DNA from: Zygnema cylindricum
Lineage: Eukaryota; Streptophyta; Zygnematophyceae; Zygnematales; Zygnemataceae
Length of the DNA: 36,536 nt
Direction: 5' to 3'
Assembly (NCBI GenBank): GCA_037447655.1
Contig: JBBHKE010001948.1
Coordinates: forward strand, 1 to 36,536
The notes under the pieces were generated by a model. The model saw nothing but the letters and a program-made list of their open reading frames with translations. It was not told the DNA's origin and did no database searches. The translations under genes were made by a program, and so were the position numbers. Positions 1-9,329 of this stretch are shown piece after piece (position 1 is the stretch's first letter; every line of letters starts with the position of its first letter).

Positions 1-321
1 TGTGATCACAAGAGCCACCAATCCCATCATTGCCGCCCTCCCATTCCACATTTCCGCCTTCGAAGTGAATAATCCTCCGATTCCTCCGGATCGAGCCTCG
101 GGAGTGATTCCCTGGAAGAGAGGCACCAAAGACGCAACGGAAAACAGACCGATCGTACATAGAAAAGAGATGATCGAAGTTCTATTTGCCAGCTGGCTGG
201 TCAGAGGAGTTCCGGTGGCTAACTCGACCCCCACGCAACCGATAAATCCGACCATGGCGAGACGACCGTTGATGGTTTCGGGACCGCTTCCTCCGAAGCC
301 CAAAACATCAAAAAAGGAAGC
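1..321 (-). CDS. ELIP: ELIP exon 3 (three-helix domain, incomplete)
   Basis: Acceptor CTGCACAG at 322 is followed by 107 open codons holding all the recognisable ELIP domain, from ASFFDVLGF to GLVALVIT at the window edge. Both N-G-R-x-A-M motifs are intact. The open frame on the plus strand of the same bases is a shadow. Confidence 0.93.
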
Positions 322-595
322 CTGTGCAGGAAAGGATTGAAATAGCATCAGAATGTGGTCCTAAGAAAGTATAAAAAGAGAGTTTCAAGTTAATTTTGTC
401 TGATTAGTTCAAAAAACCCGTTTGATGTCTGTGCGGAAAAGATTTGAAAAAGCATCTAAGGTGGTCCAGGAAAGTGTTAAAACCAAAAAAGCTTAAAACC
501 AATTGTGTCTGATTGTTTCACAAAATGATTGAGGCTGGAAGAGAAGCTTCAGAAATGAGATAATCTGATCTGACAAATCAGAAAAAAACAAAAAT

Positions 596-667
<72 letters not shown>

Positions 668-1568
668 CTTTTGAATTTGGAAATAGAGGTCCAAAATTGA
701 TTAGAAAAAGTAGTTGAGGAGGGGAAATAATCTTTTTAATTTTCAAAAATGATCTCCTTCCAACTGAAACTTAAAGTGTTGACCTCACCTTTGTTGTTGC
801 TGCCACAATGGGAGTGGGAGAGGGAGAGGGAGAGGGAGAGGGAGTGGCGGCAGGAATGGGAGGAACCTCCGTGGGAGGGGAAGGAGAGGTAGAGGAGCCC
901 TCACTGGTAGGCTCAACCTGATCCGTACAGAATCAAACAATGCAGTTAGTCCCAAATCAAACATTGTAAACTTCAACTTTAAAATTTGTATTGGGAGCCC
1001 TAACTATGCACATTTAAAATACATTATACTTTAAATATATATATATTTAAAATACATTATACGGCATAAATTAACAATGCGCATTTAAAAGAAAAAAAAG
1101 TAACTGCCTTTTTTGTCCCTATCACTCTCACTTCACATTTCAATGACCGGAATGCCTCATATTCTATCATTATTCCATATATAAAATGATTTATTCCCTT
1201 TTATTATTAAATAATTTCACATTCTATCACATTCCCTGCTTTCTTTCTTCAAAATTTTGATACTTTTCCGAACAAAGTCAATCTATCATTTAAAGATCTC
1301 ATCTTCCCTTCCTTCCTCCCCTAAAATCATACCCCTGTAAGCTATTTTGATGAGGTGAAAATAGTAATTCCTGTATATTAACAGTAATTCTACCCCTGTA
1401 GGTTATTTTGCTGACGTGGCAGGAGTTAATTCCCACCTGGCATCTGATGGCTCCCTGTCGGCGCATTCTCATTGGCTGACATGTCACGGCAGCCGTACGG
1501 ACAGAAGAAGATCGGAGAAGGGAGAGTCCGGTGACTCCGCTAGGCGACAAAGCAGCCATAGTTGCCAT
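1..1568 (-). CDS. ELIP: Early light-induced protein (ELIP), 3 exons, C-terminus cut by window edge
   Basis: Exons, in order of transcription: 1437-1568, 789-917 and 1-321, joined by two phase-0 GT-AG introns to give 194 residues. Residues 1-44 are rich in Ser, Arg and Ala with no acidic residue, as in a chloroplast transit peptide. Residues 45-87 form a Ser/Pro/Thr linker. From residue 88 comes the chlorophyll a/b-binding fold: ASFFDVLGF, then helix 1 with ETINGRLAMVGF (102-113), a middle hydrophobic segment (about 136-156), LVPLFQGITPEARS, and helix 3 beginning KAEMWNGRAAMMGLVAL (175-191). The paired E-x-x-N-G-R-x-A-M motifs supply chlorophyll ligands in this family. ELIPs sit in thylakoid membranes and bind free pigment under light stress. 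The family is usually about 190-200 residues, so only a short C-terminal tail is missing to the left. A related three-helix light-harvesting-like protein is the main alternative. Confidence 0.93.
322..530 (-). repeat. About 107-bp tandem duplication containing a copy of the ELIP exon-3 splice acceptor
   Basis: The real acceptor region (322-428, reading CTGTGC...GTGGTCC on the plus strand) recurs 107 bp further on at 429-530, where CTGTGC is followed by a similar A/G-rich stretch and another GTGGTCC. Both copies also share TTGTCTGATT. On the minus strand the second copy reads TTTTCCGCACAG, a credible but decoy 3' splice site; the sequence after it does not encode ELIP. Confidence 0.7.
599..665. 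repeat. (AT)n dinucleotide microsatellite, about 33 units
   Basis: Uninterrupted alternating A and T for about 67 bases inside ELIP intron 2. Able to extrude a cruciform; no coding meaning. Confidence 0.95.
789..917 (-). CDS. ELIP: ELIP exon 2 (Ser/Pro linker)
   Basis: Acceptor GATCAG and donor GTGAGG bound 43 in-frame codons (phase 0 on both sides) reading VEPTSEGSS ... TPIVAATTK. The middle, [11 protein letters not shown], is encoded by a CTCCCT hexanucleotide run (816-845). The join TTK/ASFFDVLGF corresponds to the linker that precedes the first helix in other ELIPs. Confidence 0.87.
1331..1437. repeat. 61-bp imperfect duplication ending at the ELIP exon 1 donor
   Basis: ACCCCTGTAAGCTATTTTGA at 1331 is echoed by ACCCCTGTAGGTTATTTTGC at 1392. 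The second copy runs into the true donor (1436-1435); the first copy has lost the matching GTGG bases. Confidence 0.55.
1437..1568 (-). CDS. ELIP: ELIP exon 1 (transit peptide)
   Basis: ATG at 1568-1566, 44 codons, ending AGA TGC CAG before donor GTGGGA. The peptide starts MATMAALSPSGVTGL and is Ser/Arg/Ala-rich without acidic residues, as expected for plastid import. A second in-frame ATG lies at codon 4; I took the first because nothing separates them. Confidence 0.88.
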
Positions 1569-1690
1569 TTTAATTAATACTTTACAAAAATAAAAAAATG
1601 TAAAAAATAAAAATGTATTTCAGATTATTTCTCAGGAGGGATACGAAAAGGAATACGAAGCTGTTGAGATCTCAGGCAGAGATAGGAAAA

Positions 1691-1819
1691 GATGACGTCA
1701 GCTGAGTACAGATTTGAATGACAAAGAGGAGGAGATGGCGTCAGCTGAGACTAGATCTGAATGATAAAGGGGAAGAGATGACGTAAGCTGAGAATAAATC
1801 TGATTGATGTGAGATATTA
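1691..1819. repeat. 43-bp tandem repeat, three copies, each with an ACGT/GCGT-core motif
   Basis: Copies begin at 1691, 1734 and 1777 (exact 43-bp spacing). They start GATGACGTCAGCTGAG, GATGGCGTCAGCTGAG and GATGACGTAAGCTGAG and share a following AT(C/T)TGA(A/T)TGA. TGACGTCA in copy 1 is a full bZIP palindrome. The array lies 123-250 bp upstream of the ELIP start codon, between it and the proposed TATA box. Confidence 0.85.
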
Positions 1820-1830
1820 TTCCTTGCGAC

Positions 1831-1836
1831 TTTATA
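1831..1836 (-). promoter_or_regulatory. Candidate TATA box of ELIP
   Basis: TATAAA on the minus strand, 263 bp upstream of the ATG, with three G-boxes 57-122 bp further upstream. If used, transcription would start near 1800 and the 43-bp array would lie in the 5' leader. No transcript evidence is available. Confidence 0.45.
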
Positions 1837-1892
1837 AAGAGCTTCTCCAATTTTAACTTAGAAATTTTTTGGAGCGGGTGGCTGCACTGGAT

Positions 1893-1958
1893 CCACGTGG
1901 CAGAAGCAGAGTCACACATTCCTAGGGAATGCAGTTACACGTGCGGGAGGTACACGTG
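1893..1958 (-). promoter_or_regulatory. G-box cluster (three CACGTG) upstream of ELIP
   Basis: CCACGTGG at 1893-1900 and CACGTG at 1938-1943 and 1953-1958. G-boxes bind bZIP (HY5-type) and bHLH (PIF-type) light regulators in plants. A further CACGTG (2254-2259) and a TGACGTCA (2495-2502) lie more distally. Placement just upstream of a TATA box of a light-stress gene makes a regulatory role plausible. Confidence 0.55.
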
Positions 1959-2618
1959 GCACTGCAGCAAGTTCCTTAGAAAATGGACAAGAAACCGTTT
2001 TGTCTCCTCTTCTAGCGAAAGAAATTAGGGTTCGGGAGAAGCTCCCGACTCTGGCAAGGGGAGATTCATCCGTACGGATATTTAAAAATTGTACGAATGT
2101 ACAAATGTACTTTGTTACAGCCAAGTAAGGTACAATAAACTCCTACAGTCGAATGCTGCAGTTGAATCATACGTGTGGCTGAAAACGCAAGTCTGCCCCG
2201 GAATGTCCGGAATCATTGGTCAAAACAGATGAACGGACATTACAAATTTTGAACACGTGGCTGCAGGAGAGGGCAGTTCCAGCGACATTGGAAGTATCTG
2301 ATCAAAGATTCAGAAGAGTATAAAGGTACGGACAGTACATACGGATGGAGGTTTTGAATTTGCAATTTTAAATTTTTAACGTAGTATTCGGGCAGGATTG
2401 CAGGAATCATAACTGTACAGTATGCGTATAATACGAATATGCGGTAAACTTTTATGATGCAATAGAGAACACACGTTTTTCGCGTCAACCTGGCTGACGT
2501 CAGAGTGCATTAATGTCAACGTCATACTTAGAACAGGGTAGATTTGGTGTGGTTCGGTTCAAATTCGGCAAGATCAAACGAACTTCGTCGGGCGGCTCGA
2601 AATTTAAACCGATTTCAG

Positions 2619-3955
2619 TAGTGTTGTGTATCGAATGCCCTTTGCCGATATTCGATATGTACTTAGTTTTGGGTATCCGACAATATTTATATCGCTTCCA
2701 TAAATTGAGAAGCTTAATATCGCGATATTTTACCAATAAGTCAAATAATCCTATATATTTAAACCGCGATATATCGAAGCGACGTTGGGTTCCAAAAAAA
2801 AATCAAAAGCCGCACCCCCCCCAACCAGAGGTCGCAAACAATCAACCGAAACCGTGACCGACCGATAACCGACAGCCCGCGCCGGATCCGGAACAGATTC
2901 GGTTGCCAAATTTTGGGGGCCGGACGGTTGCGGGCGGTCGATTCACCAGAAAAAAAAAGTCGGTTACGGTCAATTAACCAAAAAACCAAAAGAAAATAAG
3001 ATTTTTTACTGTCCATACAATCTAACAATATTGTACTTTGGACTCTTTGGTATTGTGGAAGTATGTGACATCATGATTAGCGTAGCAAATCTGACACGGT
3101 AGTAACACTATTCATTTCATAGTTCAAAAGTAGGTGAAGATAGGCCCATACAATATGCCTATTGTATGCAAAACATACAATATGACCTTAAAACCCATAT
3201 TGTATTCGGACCTATTCGGACCAATTAAAACATTCTGACCAAAAATTGGACCAATTAAAACATTCTGACCAAAAAAAATTATTTGCACCGTCAGATTCGG
3301 ACGATCGGACGGTCGCTGATCAAAGTAGCGATCTAGAAGATCACATGAAAAGCCCATAACACAACTTACGATAAAGGCGCTGACCAAAGGCCGACCATAA
3401 AAACGCCAACTTTTGAACTATGATTCATTTCGCAAATCTTGGGGAACGCGACAAATCGTAATTATAGGCTTATTCATACGTCGAGAAAAACTAAGATTTT
3501 TTTTGTACTTTATCGGTTACGAGCAGGTACGGTTAGTCGCGAGAAATCAAGTTTCGGTTAACTTTTATTTTCGTAAACGCCGGTCGGTTAACGGTTAACA
3601 ATTTTGGAGCGTGACATAACCCGATCAAGCGCTGGTTACTCAAATTTTGAAAAAAAAAACGGACGGTTTCGGTTATGTAAATTTTTGACTTGCGACCTCT
3701 GCCCCAACCCCCACACCTCCCCTCCGTGGCGCGCCCCAAACCGTCGTGGGGGAGGATGGGGAGGGGGAGGGGGAGGTAGGGTTCTTACGAAAGATTTACC
3801 GTACTAAAAGGGTACAAACCCCCACCTCCAACCAAATATATCGCGGTTTTTTTTTTTAATCCCAACGCGGTATATCGAGCCCTTTAACTGTTCGATACTT
3901 GATAAATTGAATGTCAAATTTATAACGATAATTTTTTACCCAATACACAACACAA
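2619..3955. mobile_element. Non-autonomous hAT-like element, host of a nested MITE
   Basis: Left end TAGTGTTGTGTAT and right end ATACACAACACAA are inverted repeats (12 of 13). Flanks GATTTCAG (2611-2618) and GATTTCAT (3956-3963) match at 7 of 8, as expected of an old 8-bp hAT target duplication. Subterminal sequences are also inverted (CGCGATATATCGA near 2765; CGCGGTATATCGA near 3866). I see no transposase. The interior is rich in GGTTA/CCGAC-like repeats and holds the MITE at 3118-3422. A related right terminus occurs at about 15555-15607. Confidence 0.65.
3118..3422. mobile_element. hAT-type MITE, copy 1, with 8-bp target duplication
   Basis: Ends CATAGTTCAAAAGT and ACTTTTGAACTATG are perfect 14-bp inverted repeats. 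The flanks ATTCATTT (3110-3117 and 3423-3430) are an exact 8-bp target duplication. The 305-bp body matches the copy at 18338-18613 over its length, except for an extra tandem 30-bp block (3218-3247 and 3248-3277). Internal CATACAATATG / CATATTGTAT segments can fold back. No coding capacity. Confidence 0.92.
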
Positions 3956-5013
3956 GATTTCATACTGTTTAGTTTGGATCGAATGAGTTTCAATGCTAGC
4001 TGAGCCGAGCCGAGTGAGAGTGTGTGTCATCCTACAAGTTTGAAACACATGGAAAACCCTCTAGTTGCAGCAAGGTTGGGCACGTGTGAAATCTTTTGAC
4101 GTCACACAAAATGAGAGACTGCAAGGTGGCCCGAACCCATAGTATGGATATTTTTAATTTGCTTTAACATTTCGGCGTTGTCTAGTATACTATCGTCGCG
4201 GAAAGGATATATAAAGGTGTTGTCTATCAATGGAACATGTTTACTTGAGGGAAATGTACGGATGAGCGTGAGAGAACTAAAACCATAATACCCATCAAAG
4301 TTTTAACGAGAGTGGAAATGTACGTAAAACGAGCCTGCGCGGTACCACGTCGAGTACAAAAAATGTCAACCAATCAAAAGAAGCAAGACGAAGGGGTGTG
4401 CTTTTCAAGCTTGTCGGTTCTTAGAGCAAATTGATACATTATAACGCAAAAAAACAAAAGGTGGGGCTCCATCAAGCTAAAAGAGAGGTTGTTTACTAAA
4501 ATCTATGCTTTTTGGTACATAGTGTATTTTTTTTTTAAAGAAACATGTTTATTAAAGATTCAGCAATATTCTCTAAACTTTGGTGCGACAAATTCGATTG
4601 TTTGATTTTGTGTTTTTGAAGCAAATTCTCATTCTATCCCGTGTTTGGGTAGTGTTATCAATTGTCCTCAAGAATGATATTAATCACACATTGGACATTT
4701 ACAATTCGTACACTTGGAAATAAAATATATGACCCATGGCAAACGAACGATGACGACGTAATATTGGCAAAAGACATATGCCTTCAGATAGCGTGGATTC
4801 AAAACCACAGAAATTGACGAAAAAACTTTGTTCGAGCGTATCTCTTCACACTTCTTTTGGCATCTATTGACCTTCGCAGAAAAAAATACTTTGCGTTTAA
4901 ATAATAATAAACCAATTAAAACAGTAATAAACTACGAACGTACAAATATTTAAATTTAATACGATATCACAAATCCATGTAGGAATGTCGTCTAGATGTC
5001 CATCAATGCACTT
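3956..5013. other. Intergenic stretch, no gene seen
   Basis: AT-rich DNA between the hAT-like element and the first copia remnant. A TATATAAAG motif near 4208 on the plus strand is not followed by any recognisable coding sequence. Short open frames show no family resemblance. Confidence 0.6.
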
Positions 5014-8000
5014 CTATGTCTTCTGTTGCCGCCATACTGAAAAGTATCCGAACAGAGGGAAAAACTTGACGATCGGAGCAAAAGTCTCCTCGTTGTCAAT
5101 TCCCTCTTTCTGGGTAAATCTTTTCGCCACTAACCGAGCCTTGTAGCGCTCAATGGTGTTGTCCGAGTTAAGTTTTAATTTGAATACCCACTTACACCCG
5201 ATTGACTTCCTATCAAGGGGACAGTCCACCAATTCGCACATATTGGCTACCATAATCGAAGCACTCTCCTCATTAATAATTGTCTTCCACTCAAGACATT
5301 TCATCGCCTCACCATAAGTCAGGGGTTCATCGGGATGAGACAGTTTTTTAACCTTGTTGTGAACTTGTTTCTCTTGCAGTGTTTTAATGCTACTCCTTCC
5401 ACCCTCAAACTTTGATGTCGGAATGGATGGCTCTCGTGGATTTTTTCGAACAGTATCGACTTCTCGCCTATCCCTCGATTCCGGGTCTATTTCCACCACG
5501 TCTTCCGCTTCGGTTAGAGTTAGCACTAGAGGTTCTACGGCTGAATCCTCCTCGGTTTGATTTGTACCTCGAATATCATCGTCTTTTTCGAAAACTTGGA
5601 TAATTAGGAAGCTCAGAGTCATCATAATTTTCTGACTCAAATCTGATTTTGACTGTCTTTATATTCTTAAAAGGATTTATGGATTTCCCTTCATCCATCA
5701 CCACTAGATGCATACTAGGATTATATCTTCTCTCTTGAGATCATACAATCTATATCCTTTTACATCTTCATCATATCCTAGCAAATATCCTGGTTTTCCT
5801 TTCAGATCCAACTTCCAATTTGGCGATCTGTGTCTAGGCTGAATACTTGACTACCGAAAACTTTAAGTGTGAAACATCTGGTTTTCGGCCGGTCCATCTC
5901 TTATAAAGAGTTTGGCCTTTTACTGCTAAGGTAAAAACTTTATTCTTGAGATAATTTGCACAATTCATAGTTTCAGCCCAATCTCTTTCATATCTTTTTA
6001 TCTGAGAGCATACTCATGGCACTATCACTTAGTGTTATATTTAACCTCTTGACTACACCATTCTGTTTAGGATTTCAAGAACTGTCTTTTGGTGTTGCAC
6101 TCTATCTTCTCTCAAAAAATCCTCAAACTGATTGGAGGTATACTCACCCCCATTATCTTTCCTTACTCTCTTAATAGAGGTTTCATGGAGTTTCTCACTC
6201 CATACCGTATATTCCTTAAAAACCTATAGGGTCTCTGATTTATTTTTCAAAAAATACACTCTAGAGTATCGAAACCAATCGCCAGTGATTGTCATCATAA
6301 ACCTTTTACCACCGGGTGAGGGCACTCTGGCCGGTCCCCAAATATCAGTAGGTACCAAGTCTATCACTTTTTCTCTTTTATAAGTGGCTTTCTTTGGGGA
6401 AGAGTAACTTTTGTGCCTTACCTTGAGCACAACCACTACAGTCACTTAGGTTTTCATTTTCTTTGAACTGAATTCCTTCCACTATTCCCATCTTTTTCAT
6501 TTATTTTAACTTATATCTAAATGCACGAGCCAAGCCTCTTATGACACAACATGATATGATGAACACCAGCATAGTAAAGTTTCTTCTTTTCATTGCTTAA
6601 ATTCAACCTAAACATTCGTTGGCTACCTTTTTCGGTAGTGAAATAAACTTCCTCCTCAAAGCTAGCAGTAAAGGTTCCCTTCCTAGTGCTAGAAACAAAA
6701 CCCTTATCATCTAACATAGCCGTTAAGATGAGGTTATTTTTTTACTTTGTAATAAACAACACATCGGAGAATATCACTATGGATGTCTTTCCCTCCACTA
6801 AGACTTTCAGATCTATCGATCCTACCATAGTACTAGTAACCACCCATCCCCATACCCTACTGTGGGAATCTTTCTCATCTTAGTGAACAGGTGTTTATCC
6901 TTACAGATGTGCATGGAGGCACCGGAATCCACAATCTAACCTCGTTCACCTTTCAAACCTCCAAAAGCACATTTATGCTTTCGAGGAATTTCGACCTCGG
7001 TCCTTGCCTACAACTCCTCATCCAGTAAGAGCTCACCGTCCTCGTCCTCGGATCCTCCTCGTGAATCTGAGTCACAAGAGCCTTTTTCTTTCCTCTTTGA
7101 TGTCCACTGATCTGCCCCTCCTTTAACCAAAGTTCGGTTAGCTTAGTGCACTCCGCCATATATTGCCCTGGATTCTTACAAAAATGACACAAACCTTTGG
7201 GAGCCCTTGGTCCAAACTCTTAAGTCTAATTTTTTTGCCCCCCCTCCATAATATTTGACTGGTTTCCTAGAATCGTTGTTCCTCCAATCGGTCTCATCTG
7301 CCAAGGCTTGCCCACTCTTTCCTCCCCTTCGGGTCTCAATCATGTTCTCCCGAACGAGAATCATCCCTACCACTGAATTCCATATCCACTTTGAGTCTCC
7401 TGCACACAGTTGACTATATCCTCGAACTAATCTGCTAACTTCATGAGCAAGCATTTAACCTTCGTCTTTTCGGTTTCAACCTGTCCGACACTTTCTAGCT
7501 CCATGAAAAGTGTTGCGAGCTCATTACAAAAATCCAACATCTTCCCCCCCTTGTATACATATGCGTTAATTTTCTGATCAGCCAACAGTTTTTGCTGAAT
7601 CGTACCACTTCGGTACATCATTATAAAAGCCACCCAAAAATCGGATGCCCTCTCTAGTTGCAAATGAGGAGATGCAAGCCCTTGAGTAAGATGGCGGAGG
7701 ATGAAGTGTTTTGCCGCCATATTGTTGTAGTCCCAGGTATCGCTATCATTCTCATCGTTCCTCAAAATAGGTGACATGAAGGCCGAACCGGTTGATATCG
7801 GTGTGATCGTCTCTTTCTCTTTTCCTTTGTCCACCACCTCCCTTTCCTTTGTCTCCTCTGTTGGAGATGGATCTGCATCTCTGGTGAATCTGCTTCCTCC
7901 AAACCCTGGAGGGATGCCAAGACTAGATGGACGCCTCACTTGTCCACTCACTATTCCCCAAAACCTTTTCTCACATAAAGCTCCTGTCATCATACTCTCC

Positions 8001-8077
8001 CAGTATATCAAGCGAGTTCCATGAAAGATGGGCACCCTAGAGGGTGGGCCCATAACTTGCAACTCTAAGACCTCCAT
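5014..8077 (-). mobile_element. Decayed Ty1/copia retroelement, gag to start of reverse transcriptase
   Basis: Reads on the minus strand in copia order. 8077-7427: gag with an N-terminal FHGTRLIYWESMM and a UBN2-like core. 7454-7176: gag continued in another frame. About 7192-7150: zinc knuckle CHFC...C with Gln in place of the His. 6921-6929: protease Asp-Ser-Gly, the upstream Trp codon now a stop. 6717-6517: pre-integrase. 6445-6040: integrase, with TDIWGP and a DNGGE segment, but Lys (6048-6050) where the catalytic Glu belongs. 5640-5014: linker and first part of reverse transcriptase (GCKWVFKLK ... ETFAPIVKF); the YxDD part is missing. Many stops and frameshifts make it non-functional. 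No LTR pair was found. A weak match to a tRNA primer site lies at 8212-8223. Confidence 0.88.
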
Positions 8078-8900
8078 AAGTCCTCAGAGTATGCAGCTCA
8101 CACAAAGCCTCCAGGATAACCCTGACCCATTTGTGTTTCAGCAATAATAATTACCACCCTGGCAAACAAAAACTCGAACCATCTTCAACCCTGTGAAGGC
8201 AAGACTCCCTTGAGTCGATATCAAAAAGAATTTTTGAATTTGCTCCCATGAGTTGTAAGTTATGGAGGGTCAAAGTTGACCTTTTGTACAGAAGCTCTTT
8301 GGGAAAGAGGGTCATATCTACCAAATTTTCCTAAGTACTATCTCTCTGTAAAACTTTATCGAATGAAGTATGATACAAATCAAAATACTATGTCATACAG
8401 AAATGTACTGGTGCCAGTGTACTTTATGTACAGCCATTATACAACATGGCCAACCAATCGACACATGTCTCATATGGATTCGTTCTTCTAATCCCCGGAG
8501 ATGTTATAATCCAATGTGGGCGCGCCACGTGTAAATCAATATGGTGGTGATTGAAAACCGCCAAAATTCTATTCCGCGATCTCGACATCCTTCGCGGCCG
8601 TCCGATGAATACAGGGTTTAAATCGTAGTCGTCATCAATCGTTGCGCGATATTTCTTTCGTTGTCTTAACAAAATGCTCGGTATCCGTTTCGAAACCGTA
8701 CCGTTCTCCGTTCTTTACAGAACTATATCCATTAACGACGTCTATAGTTTCCGTTAAATGATTAGTTCACGCCTAACAGTTTATATATTTGTCAAACCCT
8801 ATTATCTCACCACCGATCCTAAACTTGTAGGATAAAGCTGACCGCTACCGGCTAGCTTGACAGATGGTAGGTTCCAGGATCAAACCCTTGGTCTGTCAAG
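8078..8900. other. Spacer between two copia remnants, no gene seen
   Basis: Lies upstream of copia remnant 1 and downstream of remnant 2, both on the minus strand, so it may contain degraded LTR sequence. I could not find a matching LTR partner. Open frames here resemble nothing I know. Confidence 0.4.
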
Positions 8901-9004
8901 TACCCTTTTAGTAAATCTACTAAAACATTCGCCTATCTCTCTCTGGATAGCACACCCTTTTAGTAAATCTACTAAAACATCTGCTTGTCTCTCTCTGGAT
9001 AGCA
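8901..9004. repeat. About 53-bp tandem duplication at the 3' side of copia remnant 2
   Basis: ACCCTTTTAGTAAATCTACT occurs at about 8902 and 8951, each time followed by AAAACAT, a variable half-dozen bases and TCTCTCTCTGGATAGCA. Next to it, at 9018-9035, is a purine-rich minus-strand stretch (GAAGAGGGAGATAGAG) that could be the remains of a polypurine tract. Confidence 0.7.
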
Positions 9005-9329
9005 TAGACAGCCATGGCTCTATCTCCCTCTTCAACCTTAAGTGATTGCGACAAGTGTGGGAGCTGAAGAGAGGAGTTAGAGGAAGACTGCCTCGGCTTC
9101 TTTTCTGCATTTAATTTTAGATCTAAAAAATACTAAAAGAACAATTAATTTCTACAATTGGGGATCGCCGGGCATATTCTAGGTCAATGATTGCTACAAA
9201 ATTAAAGCCTCCTCCAAGGTGGCCGAAATAAAGTAATTGGTATTTTCGATATTTCCCCCTTTGCGATCAAATGACAACCGATCCGGTTTCTTCCCCTTTG
9301 TTTCTTGTTGACTCCTTCTAAATGGGATT

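Noticed and set aside
2-340. 112-codon plus-strand frame at the left edge
   Set aside because: Shadow of ELIP exon 3, which is coded on the opposite strand with clear family motifs.
2319-2325. Plus-strand TATAAAG with a G-box 65 bp upstream
   Set aside because: No coding sequence follows on the plus strand; a transposon begins 300 bp further on.
8212-8223. Primer-binding site for copia remnant 1 (TGATATCGACTC on the minus strand)
   Set aside because: Only a partial match to the usual TGGTATC-type site and no LTR end next to it.
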